A stretch of 64,000 nt of DNA from Georgenia subflava (GCF_009193155.1 NZ_VUKD01000001.1:1240001-1304000); one strand, 5' to 3'; positions 41,189 through 50,629 are shown, counted from the first letter of the stretch. Made by a program: numbers and translations. The notes: a model not told the origin generated them from the sequence alone.

Positions 41189-42097
41189 ATGCACCAGGAG
41201 CGTAAGGGAGGGGTGCGGTTGCCCAGCGGTGTGCTGCTCTCGGTGCTCGCCTCCGTGATGTTCGGGGTCCTGTACTTCCTCCCCGCCAGGCTGGGACTCA
41301 CCGGCGAGGAGTTCTACGGCTGGCGGGTGCTGCTGACCGTGCCGCTCGTCGCCGTCCTGCTGGCGGCGTCGGGTCGATGGCGGACCGTTCGCGAGATGGC
41401 GGGCAGGATCCGTGCGCGCCCCGGCGTGCTCGGCAGGCTCGCGGCCACCGCCGCGCTGCTGGGACCGCAGCTGTGGCTGTTCTCCTGGGCGCCGAACAAC
41501 GGCCATGCGCTCGAGGTCGCGCTCGGCTACTTCCTCATGCCCTTGGTGATGGTCGTCATCGGGCTCCTGCTCCATGGCGAACGGCTCTCACGGTTGCGTG
41601 TGCTGGCCGTGCTGTGCGCCGTCGTCGGGGTCGGCAACGAGCTGCTGCGCGTCGGGGCGCTGTCCTGGTCCACGGTTCTCGTGGCGTTGGGGTATCCGGC
41701 GTACTTCGAGCTGCGTCGCCGGCTCGGCACCGCAACCACCGGCGGGATGTGGTTCGAGCTGGTCCTCATGCTCCCGGTAGCGGGGTGGTTCCTGCTGACT
41801 GGTCCGACCGGCGGCGCGGCCGTCGACCGGACCGGTCTGCTCGTGCTCATGGGTCTGCTCAGCGCGACGGCGCTGGTGTGCTACCTCGTGGCCTCCCAGG
41901 TGCTCTCCTTCAGCTTGTTCGGACTGCTGAGCTACGTCGAGCCCGTGTGCCTGGCGCTGGTCTCGGTGGTGCTGCTCCACGAGGCCATCACCGCGCGGGA
42001 GTGGTTCACCTACGGCCCGATCTGGGCAGCCGTGGCGCTGCTGGTGCTCGAGGGCGCCGCGCAGGCCCGCCGGATGCGGGGTCTGCGAGCGGGCTGA
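41189..42097 (+). CDS. RarD-like EamA/DMT-family transporter
   Basis: About 302 residues with ten hydrophobic segments. LPSGVLLSVLASVMFGVLYF followed by GEEFYGWRVLLT is the RarD pattern, and FGLLSYVEPVCLALVSVVLL closes the second repeat. ATG 41189 is reported; GTG 41213 and TTG 41219 lie after a strong GGGAGGG and may be the true start. RarD proteins are putative permeases (chloramphenicol sensitivity in some species). It interrupts the betaine-type transporter genes. Confidence 0.82.
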   Translation: MHQERKGGVRLPSGVLLSVLASVMFGVLYFLPARLGLTGEEFYGWRVLLTVPLVAVLLAASGRWRTVREMAGRIRARPGVLGRLAATAALLGPQLWLFSWAPNNGHALEVALGYFLMPLVMVVIGLLLHGERLSRLRVLAVLCAVVGVGNELLRVGALSWSTVLVALGYPAYFELRRRLGTATTGGMWFELVLMLPVAGWFLLTGPTGGAAVDRTGLLVLMGLLSATALVCYLVASQVLSFSLFGLLSYVEPVCLALVSVVLLHEAITAREWFTYGPIWAAVALLVLEGAAQARRMRGLRAG

Positions 42098-42137
42098 CCT
42101 CCGGCGGCGCGGGCAGGGGCGCGATAGCGTCTCGGTC

Positions 42138-42809
42138 GTGGAGCCGACAGCCGTCGCCGACAACCCGTGGATCTCCTGGCGGTACGTGGAGAACAACTGG
42201 GGCACGCTCGTCGACCTGACCGGTCAGCACGTCAGCCTCACCGTGCAGGCCGTGCTCATCGCCCTCGTGCTGGCAGTGCCGCTGGCGCTGCTCGCCCGCA
42301 ACCGGCCGACGCTGGCCAGTCTCCTCCTGGGTGGCTCCGCCGTCCTGTACACCGTGCCCTCGCTCGCGCTGTTCGGCCTGCTCGCACCGTTCACCGGCAT
42401 CGGCCGCGTCACCGTGCTCATCGGCCTCGTGGCCTACGCGATGCTGGTGCTGGTGCGCAACACGCTCGTCGGGCTGCAGGGCGTGCCCGCCGACGTCAGC
42501 GACGCCGCCCGGGGCCTCGGCTACTCCGGCACCCGGCGGCTCGTCACCGTGGAGCTCCCGCTCGCGCTGCCGGCAATCATCACCGGCGTGCGGCTCGCCA
42601 CGGTCACGACGGTGGCGCTCGTGACCGTCGGCGTCGTGGTGGGATACGGCGGGCTGGGTCAGCTGATGTTCCGCGGCTTCAACTCCTCGTACCGCGCGGA
42701 GATCATGACCGCCACGCTGCTCTGCCTGGCGATCGCCCTGGCGGCCGATCTCGTCCTCCTTCTCCTCGGGCGCGCGGTGACGCCGTGGTTGCGTCGGAGG
42801 TCCGCATGA
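42138..42809 (+). CDS. Glycine betaine-type ABC permease 1
   Basis: A 223-residue OpuCB/YehW-like permease with about five membrane segments. LYTVPSLALFGLLAPFTGIG and the coupling loop DVSDAARGLGYSGTRRLVTV are visible. GTG 42138 lies 7 nt after TAGCGT (42125-42130), with no ribosome site, so the mRNA is probably leaderless. ATGA overlap joins it to the next permease. Confidence 0.92.
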   Translation: MEPTAVADNPWISWRYVENNWGTLVDLTGQHVSLTVQAVLIALVLAVPLALLARNRPTLASLLLGGSAVLYTVPSLALFGLLAPFTGIGRVTVLIGLVAYAMLVLVRNTLVGLQGVPADVSDAARGLGYSGTRRLVTVELPLALPAIITGVRLATVTTVALVTVGVVVGYGGLGQLMFRGFNSSYRAEIMTATLLCLAIALAADLVLLLLGRAVTPWLRRRSA

Positions 42810-43534
42810 ACGACGGCACGTCGGCGCTCGCCGACGCGTTCACGTACCTCAACGACCCGCTCAGCTGGTCCGGCAGCCGGGGCATCCTCGCCCTGCTCGG
42901 TGACCACCTGTGGATGACTCTGGTAGCCGTGCTGCTCGCGGCCGCGCTCGCTCTGCCGATCGGGCTGTGGCTCGGCCGCGCCGGGCGCGGCGGCTCCGTG
43001 GTGGTGGCCGCCGCCAACCTCACCCGTGCACTGCCGACGCTGGCACTGCTCTACCTCTTCACCGCGGGCATCGGGCTGGGGCAGTGGCCGACGATCCTGG
43101 CGGTCGCGATCTTCGCCGTCCCGCCGATCCTGTCGAACACGTGGACCGGTCTGCGCGAGGTCGATCCCGCCGCGCGCGACGCGGGACGGGGGATGGGCAT
43201 GTCGTCGGGGCGCCTCCTGCTCTCCGTCGAGCTGCCGCTCGCGCTGCCTCTCATCGGCGCCGGTCTGCGTACGGCCGTCGTGCAGGTGGTGGCCACCGTC
43301 TCGCTCGCGGCGCTCGCGGCCGGGGGCGGTCTCGGCGTGATCATCACCAACGGCATCTTCACCCAGCGCTACGGGCAGGCTCTTGCCGGAGCGCTGCTCG
43401 TGGTGCTGGTCTGCCTGGGCCTGGAGGGCATCCTGGCCGCCGTCCAGAGGGTGCTGACCCCGGCGCCGATGCGCCAGTCCGGGCCCTCCCGGCGTCCGCA
43501 TGGGCGTCGTGGGGCGTCGGTCGTCGGAGCGTGA
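42806..43534 (+). CDS. Glycine betaine-type ABC permease 2
   Basis: A 242-residue paralogue of the preceding permease: ALPTLALLYLFTAGIGLGQW and DPAARDAGRGMGMSSGRLLL. ATG 42806 overlaps the previous stop and has CGGAGG upstream. The C-terminus has an Arg-rich tail. The pair should form a heterodimer in the membrane with the ATPase at 40050-41057. Confidence 0.92.
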   Translation: MNDGTSALADAFTYLNDPLSWSGSRGILALLGDHLWMTLVAVLLAAALALPIGLWLGRAGRGGSVVVAAANLTRALPTLALLYLFTAGIGLGQWPTILAVAIFAVPPILSNTWTGLREVDPAARDAGRGMGMSSGRLLLSVELPLALPLIGAGLRTAVVQVVATVSLAALAAGGGLGVIITNGIFTQRYGQALAGALLVVLVCLGLEGILAAVQRVLTPAPMRQSGPSRRPHGRRGASVVGA

Positions 43535-43702
43535 GCCGCCCAGCCGGCTCGAGGCAGACGGTCGGCCCGCCGTGGCTCGGGCAGAAGCCTGTTCCGTGAC
43601 CGGCGGGTCCCGCCCGGACGCTTCGGCTGGTCAGCGGGTTGCGCGCGGGGCCGCGCCGGTATCGAATGTCCCCGTCCAGCAACTCCGTGCCGGAGGTCTC
43701 CC

Positions 43703-44713
43703 ATGCGTCGTTCGCTCACCGCCGTTCTGGGCGGACTCGCCGTCCTGGCCCTCGCCGCCTGCGGCGAGCCCGGATCCGCCGGTGGAGGCGGTGGCTCCAC
43801 GTCCGACCCTGCGGCGACGGACTCCGACGTGCAGGCCTGCGCGCCGATCGCCGGCGACCAGCTCGTGGTCCTCGAGGACGACCAGCAGCTGCAGACCGTC
43901 GACAACGTCATCCCGGCGATCAACGCCGAGGCGGCCGAGCCGGCGATGATCGCCGCGCTGGATGCCGTCTCCGCGAGCCTGGACACCGACCAGCTCATCG
44001 AGCTCAACCAGGCCGTCGACATCGAGCGGAACACCTCGACGCAGGCGGCGGCGGAGTTCTACGAGACCGCCGGCATCGAGATCACGGACACGTCCGGCTC
44101 GGGGCCGGTGGTGGTCGGGGTGGCGAACTTCTCCGAGTCGATCACCCTGGGCGAGCTCTACGCGCTCGCCCTGACCGATGCCGGTTACGACCCCGAGGTC
44201 CGCACCATCGGCAACCGTGAGACCTACCTTCCTGCCCTTCAGTCGGGTGAGCTGACGGTCGTGCCCGAGTACGTCGGCACCTTGACCGAGTTCCTCAACA
44301 AGTCCGTCAACGGTCCGGACGCCACGGCCGAGAACCCGATGGCCAGCGCGGACCTCGACGCCACCGTCGAGAACCTGCGATCGCTGGGCGAGGAGGCCGG
44401 TCTGGTCTTCGGTGAACCGTCCGACGCCGCCGACCAGAACGCCTACGCCGTGACCCAGGCGTTCGCGGAGGAGCACGGGGTCAGCACGCTCAGCGAGCTC
44501 GCCGAGACCTGCGGCGACCTGGTGCTCGGCGGGCCGGTCGAGTGCCCGGACCGCCCCTTCTGCCAGCCGGGTCTGGAGGAGACCTACGGATTGGACTTCG
44601 CCGAGTTCGTCTCCCTCGACGCCGGGGGACCGCTCACCAAGCAGGCGCTCACGGCCGGTGACATCGCCCTGGGCATGGTGTTCTCCTCCGACGCCGTGCT
44701 CGCAACGGACTGA
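43703..44713 (+). CDS. Betaine-type substrate-binding lipoprotein, circularly permuted
   Basis: A 336-residue lipoprotein with lipobox LAAC (Cys20) and a Gly/Ser linker. Residues ~54-125 (LVVLEDDQQLQTVDNVIPAI ... SLDTDQLIELNQAVDI) match what is normally the C-terminal end of OsmF/OpuCC proteins. From ~134 comes the normal N-terminus (VVVGVANFSESITLGELYAL, YVGTLTEFLN, GGPVECPDRPFC). The chain ends at DIALGMVFSSDAVLATD, exactly where LVVLEDD would follow. The halves are therefore swapped. Binding residues appear kept. It lies 168 bp after permease 2 in the same direction. Confidence 0.88.
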   Translation: MRRSLTAVLGGLAVLALAACGEPGSAGGGGGSTSDPAATDSDVQACAPIAGDQLVVLEDDQQLQTVDNVIPAINAEAAEPAMIAALDAVSASLDTDQLIELNQAVDIERNTSTQAAAEFYETAGIEITDTSGSGPVVVGVANFSESITLGELYALALTDAGYDPEVRTIGNRETYLPALQSGELTVVPEYVGTLTEFLNKSVNGPDATAENPMASADLDATVENLRSLGEEAGLVFGEPSDAADQNAYAVTQAFAEEHGVSTLSELAETCGDLVLGGPVECPDRPFCQPGLEETYGLDFAEFVSLDAGGPLTKQALTAGDIALGMVFSSDAVLATD

Positions 44714-44751
44714 ACGAGCACTTCCCAGGCGCTCGCCTGACTGCGTGATCG

Positions 44752-45591
44752 CTAGCCGAGCGTGATGAGGACGACCGCGACAGCGGCACCGGCCAGGCCC
44801 AACGACCGGCGCGCGGTGAGGCGCTCACGCAGCACCGTGATGCCGAGCAGCACGGGTAGCACGGGGTAGAGCGAAGAGAGAACCACCGCGATGGTCATCA
44901 GCTGTTCACGGGTGGCCAGCATGTAGAGCGTCAGGCCGAGGGCCGCCATGCCGCCGGTGGCGACTGCCGCGAGCGAGACCGAGACCGGCAGGGTGCGCAG
45001 TCCGGTCCCAGTGCGCCTTGCCATGGGTAGGACCACCAGAACCGCAGTCACGCGGCCGGCGACGATCGGCCACAGGCCGACCCCGTCGGCGACCTGGGCC
45101 AGAGCCGTGTACTGGACCGCGATGCCGACGCTGGAGATCAACGCGTCAGCCGCTCCGTCGGCTCTCGCCTTCACGGCGCCTTTGCTCGTGGTGGAGATGA
45201 GCCACAGTGACGGCAGCGCAGCGATGATCCCGATCCAGGCGACTGCGGTCGGACGGTCGCCGAGGATCGACACCGCGATGAGGACTGGCAGCAGGGTCCC
45301 TCCGACGGCAACCAGCGGGACGACGACGCTCATGCTGCCGCGGCTGAGACCGCGGTAGAGGAACACCATGCCTACGCCCGTGCCGATTCCCGAGAGTCCG
45401 CCCCAGGCCAGATCGACCATGGTGACGCCGGTTGCCGGAACGAACGGTGCGGCTAGAACGGTGAGAACGAGCGCGCCGACCTGTCCGACCAGCGCGACGG
45501 TCGTCGGGTCGGCGCGGCGTGACAGGAGTCCACCGATGAAGTCGGCGAGCCCGTAGAAGAACGCCGATCCAAGGGCGAGGAGCACGCCCAC
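44752..45591 (-). CDS. EamA/DMT-family transporter
   Basis: A 279-residue membrane protein with ten hydrophobic segments in two EamA repeats: LLALGSAFFYGLADFIGGLL and, late, LSSLYPVLPVLLGITVLRER. The substrate is unknown; metabolite export is usual. It converges on the lipoprotein gene with a 38-bp gap. ATG 45591 is preferred since it directly precedes the first membrane segment. Confidence 0.85.
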   Translation of the reverse strand: MGVLLALGSAFFYGLADFIGGLLSRRADPTTVALVGQVGALVLTVLAAPFVPATGVTMVDLAWGGLSGIGTGVGMVFLYRGLSRGSMSVVVPLVAVGGTLLPVLIAVSILGDRPTAVAWIGIIAALPSLWLISTTSKGAVKARADGAADALISSVGIAVQYTALAQVADGVGLWPIVAGRVTAVLVVLPMARRTGTGLRTLPVSVSLAAVATGGMAALGLTLYMLATREQLMTIAVVLSSLYPVLPVLLGITVLRERLTARRSLGLAGAAVAVVLITLG

Positions 45592-45835
45592 CGTCAGACA
45601 GCCTCACGGGACGACATGGCCACCAGCCAAGCACCGTGCCATCACTGACGCGCGGCAGCACATCCTCGGCCGGCCCGTCCTCCGTCCGGTTCTCGAGCGC
45701 GCGCCGGGTCGCCGCACTTGGCCGCCGTCGCCAGGACGACGGCGCTCCTCCTCCTACGGTGACTTCGATGGCGAGACGGCGCTGCGGTCGCACCCGCTGC
45801 GCCGGATCCCGGTGCATGGCCGCGGGGGAACGTCG

Positions 45836-47347
45836 TCAGTCGGCGTAAGGGAGGGTGATGGTGGTGCCGTCGCGGCGCGTGAAGGTCCAGTGGTCGCCGG
45901 TGCGTTCGATGGTGATGTTGTGCTGGTGGACGTACTCGTGGTGGTGCCAGCACAGCAGGATCCCGAAGGCGGCGTTGGTGGGGCCGTACTGGTCGTACCA
46001 GAACAGCGAGTGATGGATCTCGCCCTCGCCTGGTGGGGCGTCGCAGCCGGGGTACTTGCAGCGACGGTCGCGGGCGATGATCGCTCGGGTCTGGGCGGGG
46101 GTGAAGAGGCGCTCTTCGCGTCCGTGGTCCAGGATCTGTGAGTCCGGTCCGAAGATGGTGCGGTGGAGCTGGCTCTGGCAGGCGAGCCGGGCCAGGAGCT
46201 GGTGCGGGATCGGTGTCCCGTCGCTCAACGTCGCGGGGTCGGCGCCGACGAGGAGGTCGTAGTCCAGGTCTGTGGAGATCACCATCGCCCCGCTGCGGTC
46301 GGTGCTGTCGGTGCTCTTGGTGTCCCTCGAGGCCGAGGCATCTGAGGTGGCCCGGTCGGCCGGTGCGATGACGGGCCGGTGGCCGTCGGTGTCTGTTGTG
46401 CAGCCGGAACCGGCGCCTGTGCGGGCGCCTGTGCTGGTGCCCGCCTCCGTGCTGCCACGCTGGTCGGGTCGGTTGGCGGCGATGAGGCGTCGGAAGGTGT
46501 CGTAGGTGACGTTGACGCCGATGTGAGGCCGGATGCGGGCGCCGGGCTTCAGGGCACCGGAGTCCAGGCTCAGGTGGGTGAGGGAGACCAGGGCGCCGGC
46601 GCGACGTTGTTTGGTACTGCGGTTGTCGTCGGCGGCCGGGGTGCCGATGCGGGCGTCGAGGGCTTCTTGTAGGGCCTGGCCGTTGACGGTGGAGAGCCAG
46701 CCCTGGAGGTGGTAGCCGCCGGTGGTGGGGGCGAGCGTGAGCTCCTCGCGGTCGGACTCGGCGATCCAGTGTCGGTCGGCGGCCTCGGGGTCGGTGCGGA
46801 TGGCCCAGTGGCGCACGACCTTGTCGAAGTCGGAGGCGTCCATGGTCTTGGCCTGGGTGATGAGGAAGTCCTCGCCGAGGTGGGGGTCGGTGAGCTGGGC
46901 GCGCCGGTCTGGGGTGTCGGTGGTGTGCCGGGTCATCACCGCGACGTGGTCGGCGCTGATGCTTCCGGCCTTGAGGGCCGCGGCGGTGGCGGGGAGCTGG
47001 TCGCGCAGCAGCCGGGCCTGGCGCACGGCCCGGGCGGCGGAGGTGTGCTTGCGGCCCGTGGTGTTGCGGTACCAGGCCGCGAAGGACCGTGCGCCGCTGG
47101 TTGCCCACATCCCGTCGGCCTCCGCTGCAGTCAGCACGCGTGCGGTGAGGGACTCGACCTGCCGGGTCAGCGTCTCTACCTGGGCGACGGCGTCGAGGAG
47201 CTCCTGGGAGGCAAGGCCCTGCAGATCGAGCCCGTCCAGGGTGGCCAGGTCGGCACGGACCGCCTCGAGCCGGGCAGTCAGGCCCGGGCTGCCCGGCCCG
47301 CAGCTGCCGGCGCCGGGCGAAGGAGGTGGTGTGCTGGTCGTCGACAT
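45836..47347 (-). CDS. DUF222 protein with C-terminal HNH nuclease domain
   Basis: A 503-residue protein. DUF222 covers about residues 30-290 (ARSFAAWYRNTTGRKHTSAA, RAVRQARLLRD). A Ser/Thr/Asp-rich linker (~305-365) leads to an HNH motif: CKYPGCDAPPGEGEIHHSLF and LLCWHHHEYVHQHN. ATG 47347 has GGAGG at good spacing. Such genes are multicopy in actinobacteria, sometimes annotated as the 13E12 repeat family. The activity is presumed to be DNA cleavage but is not established; repeat copies can recombine. Confidence 0.88.
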   Translation of the reverse strand: MSTTSTPPPSPGAGSCGPGSPGLTARLEAVRADLATLDGLDLQGLASQELLDAVAQVETLTRQVESLTARVLTAAEADGMWATSGARSFAAWYRNTTGRKHTSAARAVRQARLLRDQLPATAAALKAGSISADHVAVMTRHTTDTPDRRAQLTDPHLGEDFLITQAKTMDASDFDKVVRHWAIRTDPEAADRHWIAESDREELTLAPTTGGYHLQGWLSTVNGQALQEALDARIGTPAADDNRSTKQRRAGALVSLTHLSLDSGALKPGARIRPHIGVNVTYDTFRRLIAANRPDQRGSTEAGTSTGARTGAGSGCTTDTDGHRPVIAPADRATSDASASRDTKSTDSTDRSGAMVISTDLDYDLLVGADPATLSDGTPIPHQLLARLACQSQLHRTIFGPDSQILDHGREERLFTPAQTRAIIARDRRCKYPGCDAPPGEGEIHHSLFWYDQYGPTNAAFGILLCWHHHEYVHQHNITIERTGDHWTFTRRDGTTITLPYAD

Positions 47348-47765
47348 CGCTGCCACCTCCTCGTGGTCGCCGGCTCGGTTCCGGCGTCGTCGCCGGTGCC
47401 GCCATCCGAGTGTCGGACTCGCTCTCCGACTACCACAACGGTATCGAACGGGCGTTCTACGGCGCAAGAGGAATGGCGGAATTCCGCCAAATTTGTGGAC
47501 AGCGTGGCAACAACGGCCCACTGTGGAAAACCGTGAGCCGCTCGCTGTTGGCACGTCGAACGGTTCGGGAGTCGTGTGTGCCTCGGGCTTCGGTCCAGTT
47601 GCCTGCGCGTCGGGCGTCCCATCTGCGGCAACGAACCGGGCACGGCGGTCGGCCTCGAAAATGACGTCCAGTCACGGACGCCATGTGGACATCGGCCCTC
47701 GTGCGCCTCGGGGCACGGGCAGCCGCGGTCGCCCAGGGCTTTCTGGGCGACCACGGGGATGGAAC
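47348..47765. other. Intergenic region upstream of the DUF222 gene
   Basis: In this 418-bp gap no gene is supported. The right edge holds a terminator hairpin for the ABC-2 permease. An AT-richer part at ~47430-47540 (TTCCGCCAAATTTGTGG) probably carries the DUF222 promoter. Confidence 0.45.
47727..47752 (-). terminator. Terminator hairpin after the ABC-2 permease
   Basis: GGTCGCCCAG (47727-47736) and CTGGGCGACC (47743-47752) form a perfect 10-bp stem with a 6-nt loop. It lies 14 bp beyond the permease stop. Confidence 0.65.
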
Positions 47766-48566
47766 TCAGATGCTGTGCCGCATCGCACGGATGCCCACGG
47801 ACAGGCCCAGCGCGGCGAGCACGAGAGCGGCGAGCGCCCCCTGCCACACCGCCGGCTCGGTGAACATGCCGTTGAACAGGGCGCGCTCCGCGTCGACCAT
47901 GTACGTGAGCGGGTTGAACTGCGCGAGGACCTGCATCCACCTCGGCCCCGACTCCAGCGGCAGCAGCATCCCGGAGAGCAGCATGAGCGGGAAGAGCAGC
48001 CCCTGCTGCACGGTCCAGAACATCCAGTCCCGCTCGCGGGAGGCGATGGCGAGCGCGTAGCTCAGCGCCCCCAGCCCGAGCCCGAAGACCGCGAGGATCA
48101 CCAGGCCGAGCGCCATGCCGGGGATCGACGGCCGGAAGCCCCAGATCGCGGCCACCCCGGCGATGACCAGTGCCTGCAACACGAGCGGCACCATCTCCTT
48201 GCAGGCCCGCCCCACCATGAGCGCCGATCGAGCGACCGGCGCGACAAGCATCCGCTCGTGCGCGCCCGACTGGATCTCGAAGAGCAGGTTCGAGCCGGTC
48301 ATCGCGGTTCCGAACAGGGCGATCATCACCACGATGCCGGGAACGAACCACTGGAACGCGTCGGCGATGGGCAGCCCGGTGATGCCGCCGAGGAGCGGGC
48401 CGAAGAAGGCGAGGAACATCAGCGGCTGCATCAGCGAGAAGACCAGGCTGAAGGGGTCGCGGACCATCGGGCGCAGCTCGCGCACGAACACGCTGCCGGA
48501 GTCGCGGACGACACCGGACGGGCGGGCGGCGGGGGCGGCGTCGAGGTGAGTGGTCGTGGTGGTCAT
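47766..48566 (-). CDS. ABC-2 type permease (DrrB-like)
   Basis: A 266-residue protein with six membrane segments: FVRELRPMVRDPFSLVFSLM at the cytoplasmic start and PLMLLSGMLLPLESGPRWMQ near the end. ATG 48566 overlaps the ATPase stop by 4 bp. With the ATPase it forms a two-gene exporter of the daunorubicin-resistance type; the substrate is unknown. An adjacent divergent WYL regulator may control it. Confidence 0.9.
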   Translation of the reverse strand: MTTTTTHLDAAPAARPSGVVRDSGSVFVRELRPMVRDPFSLVFSLMQPLMFLAFFGPLLGGITGLPIADAFQWFVPGIVVMIALFGTAMTGSNLLFEIQSGAHERMLVAPVARSALMVGRACKEMVPLVLQALVIAGVAAIWGFRPSIPGMALGLVILAVFGLGLGALSYALAIASRERDWMFWTVQQGLLFPLMLLSGMLLPLESGPRWMQVLAQFNPLTYMVDAERALFNGMFTEPAVWQGALAALVLAALGLSVGIRAMRHSI

Positions 48567-49609
48567 CGTGCAGCTCCAACGTGGGTGGTCTCGGGAGTGG
48601 GCACGCCGTCCGCCGTCTGGTTCTCCTCACGCAGGCTCCGACCGGTGAGGTTGAGGAAGACGTCGTCGAGCGTCGGCCGGGCGAGCTCGGCCGTCAGGAC
48701 CTGGTGCCCGACCCGGTCCAGCTCGCGCAGCAGCGCGGGCAGGACGCGGTCGCCGTGGTTGACCCCGACGACGATCCGCGTTCCGGCGCCGGCCGGCGTC
48801 ACCTCCGGCTCCGGGTCGGCCGCGGCGGAGTCCGCGGCCGCCCGCCGGACCACCGCGACAGCACCGCCGGGATCGCCGTCGACGGTCAGCGTGATCCGGT
48901 CACCGGCGAAGCTGGTCTTCAGCCGCGGGGCGGTGTCGTCGGCGATGATGCGCCCCTGGTCGACCACCATCACCCGCTCAGCGAACTGGTCCGCCTCGTC
49001 GAGGTAGTGGGTGGTGAGGAAGAGCGTCATGCCGTACCGCTCGCGCAGCTCGAGGATGTGCTGCCACAGGTGGGCGCGGGACTGCGGGTCGAGCCCGGTG
49101 GACGGCTCGTCCAGGAAGAGCAGGCGCGGCCCGGGGATCAGGCCGAGCGCGATGTCCACCCGCCGGCGCTGCCCGCCGGAGAGCTTCATCGTCGGCTGGT
49201 TCACCAGCTCGGTGAGACCGAGGATCTCGACCAGCTCGTCTGCCCGGCGACGGGTCTCCGCCCGGCCGAGGCCGTAGAGGGCGCCCTGGCTGAGCAGCTC
49301 GTCCCGCACCCGCTGGTACTGGCCGGCGCCGTTCTTCTGGCCGATGTAGCCGATGCGCGCGCGGACCTCGGCCGGCTCGCGGGCGATGTCGTGGCCGCAC
49401 ACGGTCGCGGTGCCGCCGGTGGGCTCGAGCAGGGTGGTTAGCATCCGCAGCGAGGTGGACTTGCCCGCTCCGTTCGGCCCCAGGAACGCGGTCAACGACC
49501 CGGGTGCGACGTCCATGGTCAGGTCGCTCACGGCGACGACGGTCTTGCCTCCCGGCCCGCGGAAGTGCTTGCTGAGCTCGCGGGCGCTGATGATCGGTGG
49601 AGTAACCAT
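48563..49609 (-). CDS. ABC exporter ATPase (DrrA-like)
   Basis: A 348-residue ATPase. Walker A is GPNGAGKST, the signature LSGGQRRR and Walker B LLFLDEPSTGLD; TTHYLDEADQ follows. The C-terminal ~110 residues are the DrrA-type domain (PTLDDVFLNLTGRSLRE). ATG 49609 is preferred over GTG 49618: TAGCGT (49622-49617) lies 7 nt upstream of it, a leaderless pattern. It is divergent from the WYL regulator with a 63-bp gap. Confidence 0.92.
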   Translation of the reverse strand: MVTPPIISARELSKHFRGPGGKTVVAVSDLTMDVAPGSLTAFLGPNGAGKSTSLRMLTTLLEPTGGTATVCGHDIAREPAEVRARIGYIGQKNGAGQYQRVRDELLSQGALYGLGRAETRRRADELVEILGLTELVNQPTMKLSGGQRRRVDIALGLIPGPRLLFLDEPSTGLDPQSRAHLWQHILELRERYGMTLFLTTHYLDEADQFAERVMVVDQGRIIADDTAPRLKTSFAGDRITLTVDGDPGGAVAVVRRAAADSAAADPEPEVTPAGAGTRIVVGVNHGDRVLPALLRELDRVGHQVLTAELARPTLDDVFLNLTGRSLREENQTADGVPTPETTHVGAAR

Positions 49610-49616
49610 GACGACC

Positions 49617-49665
49617 ACGCTAGAAGGGCATCAGGCCAGATCCTGTCCGCGATGCGGCGTAGATT
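49617..49665. promoter_or_regulatory. Divergent leaderless promoters
   Basis: Minus strand TAGCGT (49622-49617) is 7 nt before the ATPase ATG. Plus strand TAGATT (49660-49665) is 7 nt before the WYL gene ATG. The short shared region would let the regulator repress both. Confidence 0.5.
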
Positions 49666-49672
49666 TCCCGAC

Positions 49673-50629
49673 ATGTCAGATCCGACGTCCCGAGCGCTCC
49701 GGCTCCTCTCCCTGCTGCAGTCGCACCGCTTCTGGTCCGGCCCCGAGCTGGCCGACCGTCTCGCGGTCTCCGAGCGCACCCTGCGCCGCGACATCGACCG
49801 GCTGCGCGAGCTGGGCTACCGGGTGGCCGCCCAGCCCGGGACGGCCGGCGGCTACCAGCTCGAGAGCGGCAGCAACCTGCCCCCGCTGCTGCTCGACGAC
49901 GACGAGGCGGTGGCGATCGCCGTCGGCCTCCGCACGGCCGCGATCCAGGGCATCGGCAGCGGCGAGCAGACCTCGCTGAGCGCGCTGGCGAAGATCGAGC
50001 AGGTGCTGCCCCGGAACCTGCGCCGTCGCGTCGCCGCGCTGCAGGCCCACACCATCCCGGCCGTGCGTGCCGACGCGCACGTGGCCGCGGAGGCGCTCGC
50101 CCAGCTCGCGCTGGCGTGCCGCGACCACGAGCGGCTGCGCTTCCGGTACACCGACAGGCAGGGGCAGGTGACCTCCCGGCTCGTCGAGCCGCACTCGCTC
50201 GTCCCGCGGGACCGGCGCTGGTACTTCGTGGCGTGGGACGTCGACCGCGGCGACTGGCGCACCTTCCGCATCGACCGGATGAGCGCGCTGCTGGGCACCG
50301 CCGTGCGGGTGGCGCCCCGCGAGCTGCCCGCCGAGGACGCCGCGGAGTTCGTCCTGGCCGCGCACTCCGCCCTCCGGTACCGCTACGACGCGGTGGTGCG
50401 GATGTCCGCGACCATGGAGCAGGTGCGGGGCCACTTCGGCGTCTGGGCGAGCGGTGCCGTCGACGGTCCCGACGGCACCGTCGACTGGCCGATCGGCGGC
50501 GGCTCCATCCCTGAGCTCCTCATGAGCCTGCTGTGGATCCCGCGGGAGATCGAGTGGCGGCTCGAGTGCGCCGAGGAGGTCGCCGCGGTGCTGCGCGAGT
50601 TCCGGGGGCGGCTGTCCACCGCCCTGTAG
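49673..50629 (+). CDS. YafY-like regulator: HTH plus WYL domain
   Basis: A 318-residue protein. HTH_11 at residues ~5-60 (SGPELADRLAVSERTLRRDI) is followed by GYRVAAQPGTAGGYQLE, a WYL domain (LVPRDRRWYFVAWDVDRGDW, with RIDRM) and a C-terminal WCX part. WYL domains sense ligands, sometimes nucleic acids, and regulate DNA damage or defence genes in some species. The divergent DrrAB-type exporter is the likely target. Confidence 0.9.
   Translation: MSDPTSRALRLLSLLQSHRFWSGPELADRLAVSERTLRRDIDRLRELGYRVAAQPGTAGGYQLESGSNLPPLLLDDDEAVAIAVGLRTAAIQGIGSGEQTSLSALAKIEQVLPRNLRRRVAALQAHTIPAVRADAHVAAEALAQLALACRDHERLRFRYTDRQGQVTSRLVEPHSLVPRDRRWYFVAWDVDRGDWRTFRIDRMSALLGTAVRVAPRELPAEDAAEFVLAAHSALRYRYDAVVRMSATMEQVRGHFGVWASGAVDGPDGTVDWPIGGGSIPELLMSLLWIPREIEWRLECAEEVAAVLREFRGRLSTAL

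Noticed and set aside
47430-47540. DnaA-box-like sequences (TGTGGAAAA) as a replication origin
   Set aside because: There are one or two loose matches only, and no dnaA or dnaN nearby.
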